Assembly: GCA_910588065.1 (NCBI GenBank)
Contig: CAJUPZ010000009.1
Location: 1-64,000, forward strand
Length of the DNA stretch: 64,000 bases
Source: an uncultured Muribaculaceae bacterium
GTDB lineage: Bacteria > Bacteroidota > Bacteroidia > Bacteroidales > Muribaculaceae
Direction: 5' to 3'
Shown: positions 61,563 through 64,000 of the stretch, piece after piece
Numbering within the stretch: position 1 is the first letter of the stretch
How the letters are laid out: every line of letters starts with the position of its first letter
The notes under the pieces: model-generated
Told to the model about the DNA's origin: nothing
Seen by the model: the letters and a program-made list of their open reading frames with translations, nothing else
Databases searched by the model: none
Translations under genes and position numbers: made by a program

Positions 61563-61598
61563 GTCTTTAAAGTCATTAAAGTCCTTAAGGACATTAAT
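61563..61598. repeat. 9-bp tandem repeat before hsdR
   Basis: Four successive related units: GTCTTTAAA, GTCATTAAA, GTCCTTAAG, GACATTAAT. It lies between the four-helix gene and hsdR. Confidence 0.6.
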
Positions 61599-61602
61599 GT
61601 TA

Positions 61603-62148
61603 TCAATAGCCTCTCTCGGCTTTTCTCAGGGAGGACATTCTCTCAGAAAAGCCTCCTTTTTCAAGAAAATCTTTTTCCAACCTCTCCAATTGCCTGAATA
61701 GCAGATAATCAGCTTGATTTATCAGAATAATTGTCATATTGGCTATAGTCTCAGCCGGGCGAGTGGCAGTTAAATTCATGAAAAATTCAGCATCATTATG
61801 CTCTCTGCCTAATCTCCGCATCGTTTCATATTCATTGCTACCTTTATCCCATTGGCGGTGATGACGTGTTTTGAGATAATCCTCATAATCTTCAAGCAAC
61901 TCTTTCAGGCTCGCTTTTGCAACATTCACCAATTTGATTTCGGTTTTTGCCGAAGTCGATGACGCTGCGCATCCCTCTATTATATTTTGCTTACCGCTTC
62001 TTGCTGCTTGAACCATCTGGTCAATGGTTCGGTCTCCTTTTGAGAGGAAACGAGCGCAGAAGTCGAATGTAATCTGATATATCACATCCGCTTTCTGATA
62101 ACTGAGAAGATTTTTGTAGTTGCCGGTATGTGGTATCAACTTGGTCAT
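61603..62148 (-). CDS. Four-helix bundle protein of the S23/IVP type with suffix domain
   Basis: 181 residues. The core matches the S23 (rRNA intervening-sequence protein) four-helix family: LLSYQKADVIYQITFDFC, SGKQNIIEGCAASSTSAKTEI and LVNVAKASLKELLEDYEDYL. The last 60 residues are the suffix region present in a subset of this family. Its biochemical role is unknown. Here it lies inside a type I restriction locus, with its start overlapping the distal hsdS piece by 4 bp, so it is probably made together with HsdS. Confidence 0.8.
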   Translation of the reverse strand: MTKLIPHTGNYKNLLSYQKADVIYQITFDFCARFLSKGDRTIDQMVQAARSGKQNIIEGCAASSTSAKTEIKLVNVAKASLKELLEDYEDYLKTRHHRQWDKGSNEYETMRRLGREHNDAEFFMNLTATRPAETIANMTIILINQADYLLFRQLERLEKDFLEKGGFSERMSSLRKAERGY

Positions 62149-62744
62149 GCGATTTGTTTGAAGGTCAATAGTTTGTTGCGGTAGTATTCGTATTGCTCTT
62201 TGACAGCTGCTATTTCTGCTGGGAGGCCGGTGGAGAGGTCGTTTACCAAGGTTTCAAAGCGGTCAAGGATAGAAGCAATTTGATTCTGAAGTTTTATATC
62301 CGGAATTGGAAGAATAATCTTAGCAAACAACGCTTTGGAAACATTAAACCGAGTAACACCATTCGCTGTCTTTGCAATTTGTGAGCGAATTGAATGAGAG
62401 CGAAGAAGATGTTTTAAGAATTCCGGGTCGAATATTTCGGGATCATTTAATCGGTAGCCAAAACAAAAACTGTTCAAATATAAATTTTCCGTTGGTTCAT
62501 ATGTTACAACAGATGACATACCGCATTCATCTGGAGTTTCAGAAGATCCGGTAAACAACGCATCTCCATATTTGAGCGTATTTTGCTTTTCATTTGCATT
62601 AATACGTACATATTCATCCGCTTGTTGATTGAGTGCTATATTTGAATATACATTCATATAGGATATAAAACGAGCATTTCCATCTGAAAAATCATCTTTT
62701 GATTTTCCGGTCAGACCGCCAAAGAATTTACCAATCTCGCCCAT
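62145..62744 (-). CDS. hsdS: Type I specificity subunit, distal half (second recognition domain)
   Basis: 199 residues, starting MGEIGKFFGGLTGKSKDDF, which is the usual beginning of a target-recognition domain, not of a whole HsdS. It ends in a conserved helix (EQYEYYRNKLLTF) like that of the proximal piece. Reading upstream of its ATG in the same frame gives SYEINWKT directly after the poly-G tract, so it is the continuation of the proximal gene after a frameshift. It may still be translated from its own ATG, 10 bp after the stop of the first piece. Confidence 0.85.
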   Translation of the reverse strand: MGEIGKFFGGLTGKSKDDFSDGNARFISYMNVYSNIALNQQADEYVRINANEKQNTLKYGDALFTGSSETPDECGMSSVVTYEPTENLYLNSFCFGYRLNDPEIFDPEFLKHLLRSHSIRSQIAKTANGVTRFNVSKALFAKIILPIPDIKLQNQIASILDRFETLVNDLSTGLPAEIAAVKEQYEYYRNKLLTFKQIA

Positions 62745-62754
62745 AGTTTTCCAA

Positions 62755-63399
62755 TTAATCTCGTAACTGCCCCCCCCCCCAGGTAGTTACGTTATTTATC
62801 TTTTGCTCGTCATCGGCCGCGCCGCAGGCGTGGCTGAATGTCAGCAAAAGATTACGATAATATTCATATTGTTCTTTGCGGGCTTGCAGCTCCGCTTGCA
62901 GCTCCGCTTGCAGCTCCGCTGCGTGAGCACTGAATATATCCAAAATCCGCACAATCTCCTCCTGCACCTCAATCGGTGGAATTGGAATGAGAAACTTGGC
63001 AATTGATGAGCCATGAACATGTGGTACACCGCTACCTTTTTTGGTGTTATGTATTTTTTCTTGCATGTTCTTCATGCAGTAAAAAACAAATTTGGGGAGA
63101 AGTGAATTGTCTTTTGGGTGCACAGAGAATGCGTCTGAAAGGAAAATTGGAGTTGTCCACCAACTTACGAAACCGGCATATGCGCCAGAGCCTGCAACGG
63201 CGATAGTTTCGCCTTCACGATTAAATACATTGTGATAGTATGCTGGTTTTTGCCCACCTGCTATTACTGGGAAATCCCCCGGAGTAGCATCCTTTTCTGT
63301 AATAGTCATCCCCCGATGGAAATCTAACACATCACCAAATAGACGATATGGGACGCCATCTGGACAATTTTTCTTTATAAGGTCTTGTAATTTGCTCAT
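62755..63399 (-). CDS. hsdS: Type I specificity subunit, proximal half, truncated at a poly-G tract
   Basis: 214 residues: a first target-recognition domain (RGMTITEKDATPGDFPVIAGG, then SGVPHVHGSSIAKFLIPIPP) and a central helix with AELQ repeated three times and EQYEYYRNLLLTF. The frame runs into the poly-G tract (coding ...TTWGGG) and stops five codons later. With 10 or 13 G instead of 11, the frame continues into the distal piece and gives one HsdS of 417 (or 418) residues, normal for the family. HsdS sets the DNA sequence for methylation and cleavage. It starts in a 4-bp overlap with the ORF6N gene. Confidence 0.9.
   Translation of the reverse strand: MSKLQDLIKKNCPDGVPYRLFGDVLDFHRGMTITEKDATPGDFPVIAGGQKPAYYHNVFNREGETIAVAGSGAYAGFVSWWTTPIFLSDAFSVHPKDNSLLPKFVFYCMKNMQEKIHNTKKGSGVPHVHGSSIAKFLIPIPPIEVQEEIVRILDIFSAHAAELQAELQAELQARKEQYEYYRNLLLTFSHACGAADDEQKINNVTTWGGGQLRD
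62770..62780 (-). repeat. Poly-G tract (11 bases) splitting hsdS
   Basis: Eleven C on the plus strand, G on the coding strand. Frame arithmetic: the proximal frame ends TGG GGG GGG GGG CAG; the distal frame needs 10 or 13 G. A homopolymer of this length in a coding frame is a typical slipped-strand site. Confidence 0.9.
62882..62917 (-). repeat. Three perfect 12-bp repeats in hsdS
   Basis: GCTTGCAGCTCC three times in a row (plus strand), coding Ala-Glu-Leu-Gln in the helix that separates the two recognition domains. A fourth unit starts GCTGCG and diverges. Confidence 0.92.
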
Positions 63400-64000
63400 A
63401 CGGTTTCGGATTGATGTGATTGTGGCGACTCTGTTTCGTTGTTGCCATAGGTTTCTTCGGGCTCTTCTACGAGGTCGGGGCCGTTGTCGCGGCGTTTGCG
63501 TTTTACCGTATGTTTGATTTTGCCTATGAAGAAGTTGAGTTCTATGGATGTTTCGGCCTCATCCGGCTTTAATTCGGGAAGTACAATATCTGACAAAAGC
63601 TCAGAGAATCTGGTCATAAGGCTGCGATTGTTCGATCCATTGTTGTGCAGAGATGTCAATGTCGATTGCAACTCTCGTACCTGAGCGTATGTCTCGATTA
63701 TGCCGAATGTAGCTGCAACCGCCTGTTTGCTTTTAAGAATTGTTGCAAGCATATAAAGTCCCTTTTCAGTAAAGGCTTTGGGCTCATATCTGGACCCTCC
63801 ACGACCCGTGTTTGAGGTCGCAATTTGCGACCTCAAAGCTGCAATCTCTTGATTTTCAAGCGTGAACATGTAGTCTTTGGGAAACTTTTCACTGTTTCTC
63901 CTTACAGCTTCGTTGACTCTTTTGGTTTCTACTCCGAATATAGCAGCCACATCGGAGTCCAACAACACGGGCTGATTGCGAAGCATAAGCAGTCGTGGAC
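63396..64000 (-). CDS. ORF6N domain protein, 5' end cut by window
   Basis: The ATG at 63986 gives 196 residues, but the frame stays open to the window end. Comparison with ORF6N proteins suggests the real start is about ten codons further up (the VLLDSDVAAIFGVETKRVNEAVRRN block normally lies after an I-x-x-x-R-G lead). The ORF6N domain covers about residues 1-100 and may bind DNA; the C-terminus is charged. Such genes often sit within Bacteroidetes hsd loci, with unknown function. Its stop overlaps the hsdS start by 4 bp. Confidence 0.8.
   Translation of the reverse strand, partial: PRLLMLRNQPVLLDSDVAAIFGVETKRVNEAVRRNSEKFPKDYMFTLENQEIAALRSQIATSNTGRGGSRYEPKAFTEKGLYMLATILKSKQAVAATFGIIETYAQVRELQSTLTSLHNNGSNNRSLMTRFSELLSDIVLPELKPDEAETSIELNFFIGKIKHTVKRKRRDNGPDLVEEPEETYGNNETESPQSHQSETV

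Noticed and set aside
61603..62148. The four-helix gene as an intervening sequence inside an rRNA gene
   Set aside because: There is no rRNA sequence around it; it lies between hsdS and hsdR.
62745..62800. The possibility that the split hsdS is only a sequencing error
   Set aside because: It cannot be excluded from one sequence, but such tracts vary in nature and the second switch-like repeat in the same gene favours a real variable site. Read-level data would decide.
1..64000. CRISPR arrays, rRNA or tRNA genes, insertion sequences, integrases
   Set aside because: Intergenic regions were read on both strands; no spaced direct repeats, cloverleaf, transposase or integrase gene was seen.

Overview
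The window looks like chromosome of a gut-type Bacteroidales bacterium; Muribaculaceae is my best guess, but that is inference. The supporting signs are the Bacteroidetes promoter pattern (-7 TAnnTTTG with a TTG about 19-20 bp upstream) before many genes, weak use of Shine-Dalgarno sites, complex I without the NuoEFG module, an F-ATPase with a very short epsilon subunit, a 29-residue AURKAIP1/COX24-like ribosomal protein, and many TonB-dependent or beta-barrel outer-membrane proteins.

Layout. 1-4 kb: a DUF6291-like gene, then a TonB-dependent receptor with a partner lipoprotein. 4.1-21.5 kb: one long plus-strand energy operon. Complex I genes nuoA-B-CD-H come first, then a complete F1Fo-ATP synthase set (atpD-C-B-E-F-H-A-G), then nuoI-J-K-L-M-N. 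There is no visible terminator or promoter at the two junctions, and a strong terminator at the end. 21.5-25.4 kb: a GH20 hexosaminidase, then an AT-rich two-gene cassette (KilA-N protein and membrane-anchored S41 peptidase). 25.4-29.3 kb, minus strand: HU, the 29-residue ribosomal protein and RNase G/E, then a HAD phosphatase and a queuosine-precursor transporter. 29.4-35.7 kb: exopolysaccharide functions, with a radical SAM protein coupled to a GT4 glycosyltransferase, convergent with wza-, wzy- and wzz-like genes. 35.7-43 kb, minus strand: DcaP-like porin, LEA-like repeat lipoprotein, FadL-like channel, second GH20 enzyme, glutamate dehydrogenase. 43.3-50.5 kb: a giant alpha-2-macroglobulin-like protein without a thioester, and an ECF sigma/anti-sigma/Spy-like envelope stress operon. 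50.5-58.3 kb: THUMP-like methyltransferase with an outer-membrane barrel protein, and a MATE / methylglyoxal synthase / FAD oxidoreductase / DUF4924 operon. 58.4-64 kb: a type I restriction-modification locus (hsdR, four-helix protein, hsdS in two pieces, ORF6N gene). hsdM is not in the window.

The most striking object is hsdS. It is interrupted at an 11-base poly-G tract (coding strand). Losing one G would restore a single 417-residue specificity subunit. The same gene carries three perfect 12-bp repeats coding Ala-Glu-Leu-Gln in the helical spacer between the two recognition domains. Both are known switching devices in other type I systems, so this locus may carry two independent specificity switches. 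The second main point is the nesting of the entire ATP synthase operon inside the complex I operon. Smaller points include a candidate attenuator or small RNA upstream of glutamate dehydrogenase, terminators packed against GH20 start regions, shared heptamer repeats in front of two unrelated genes, and a degenerate BY-kinase-like tail on the Wzz protein.
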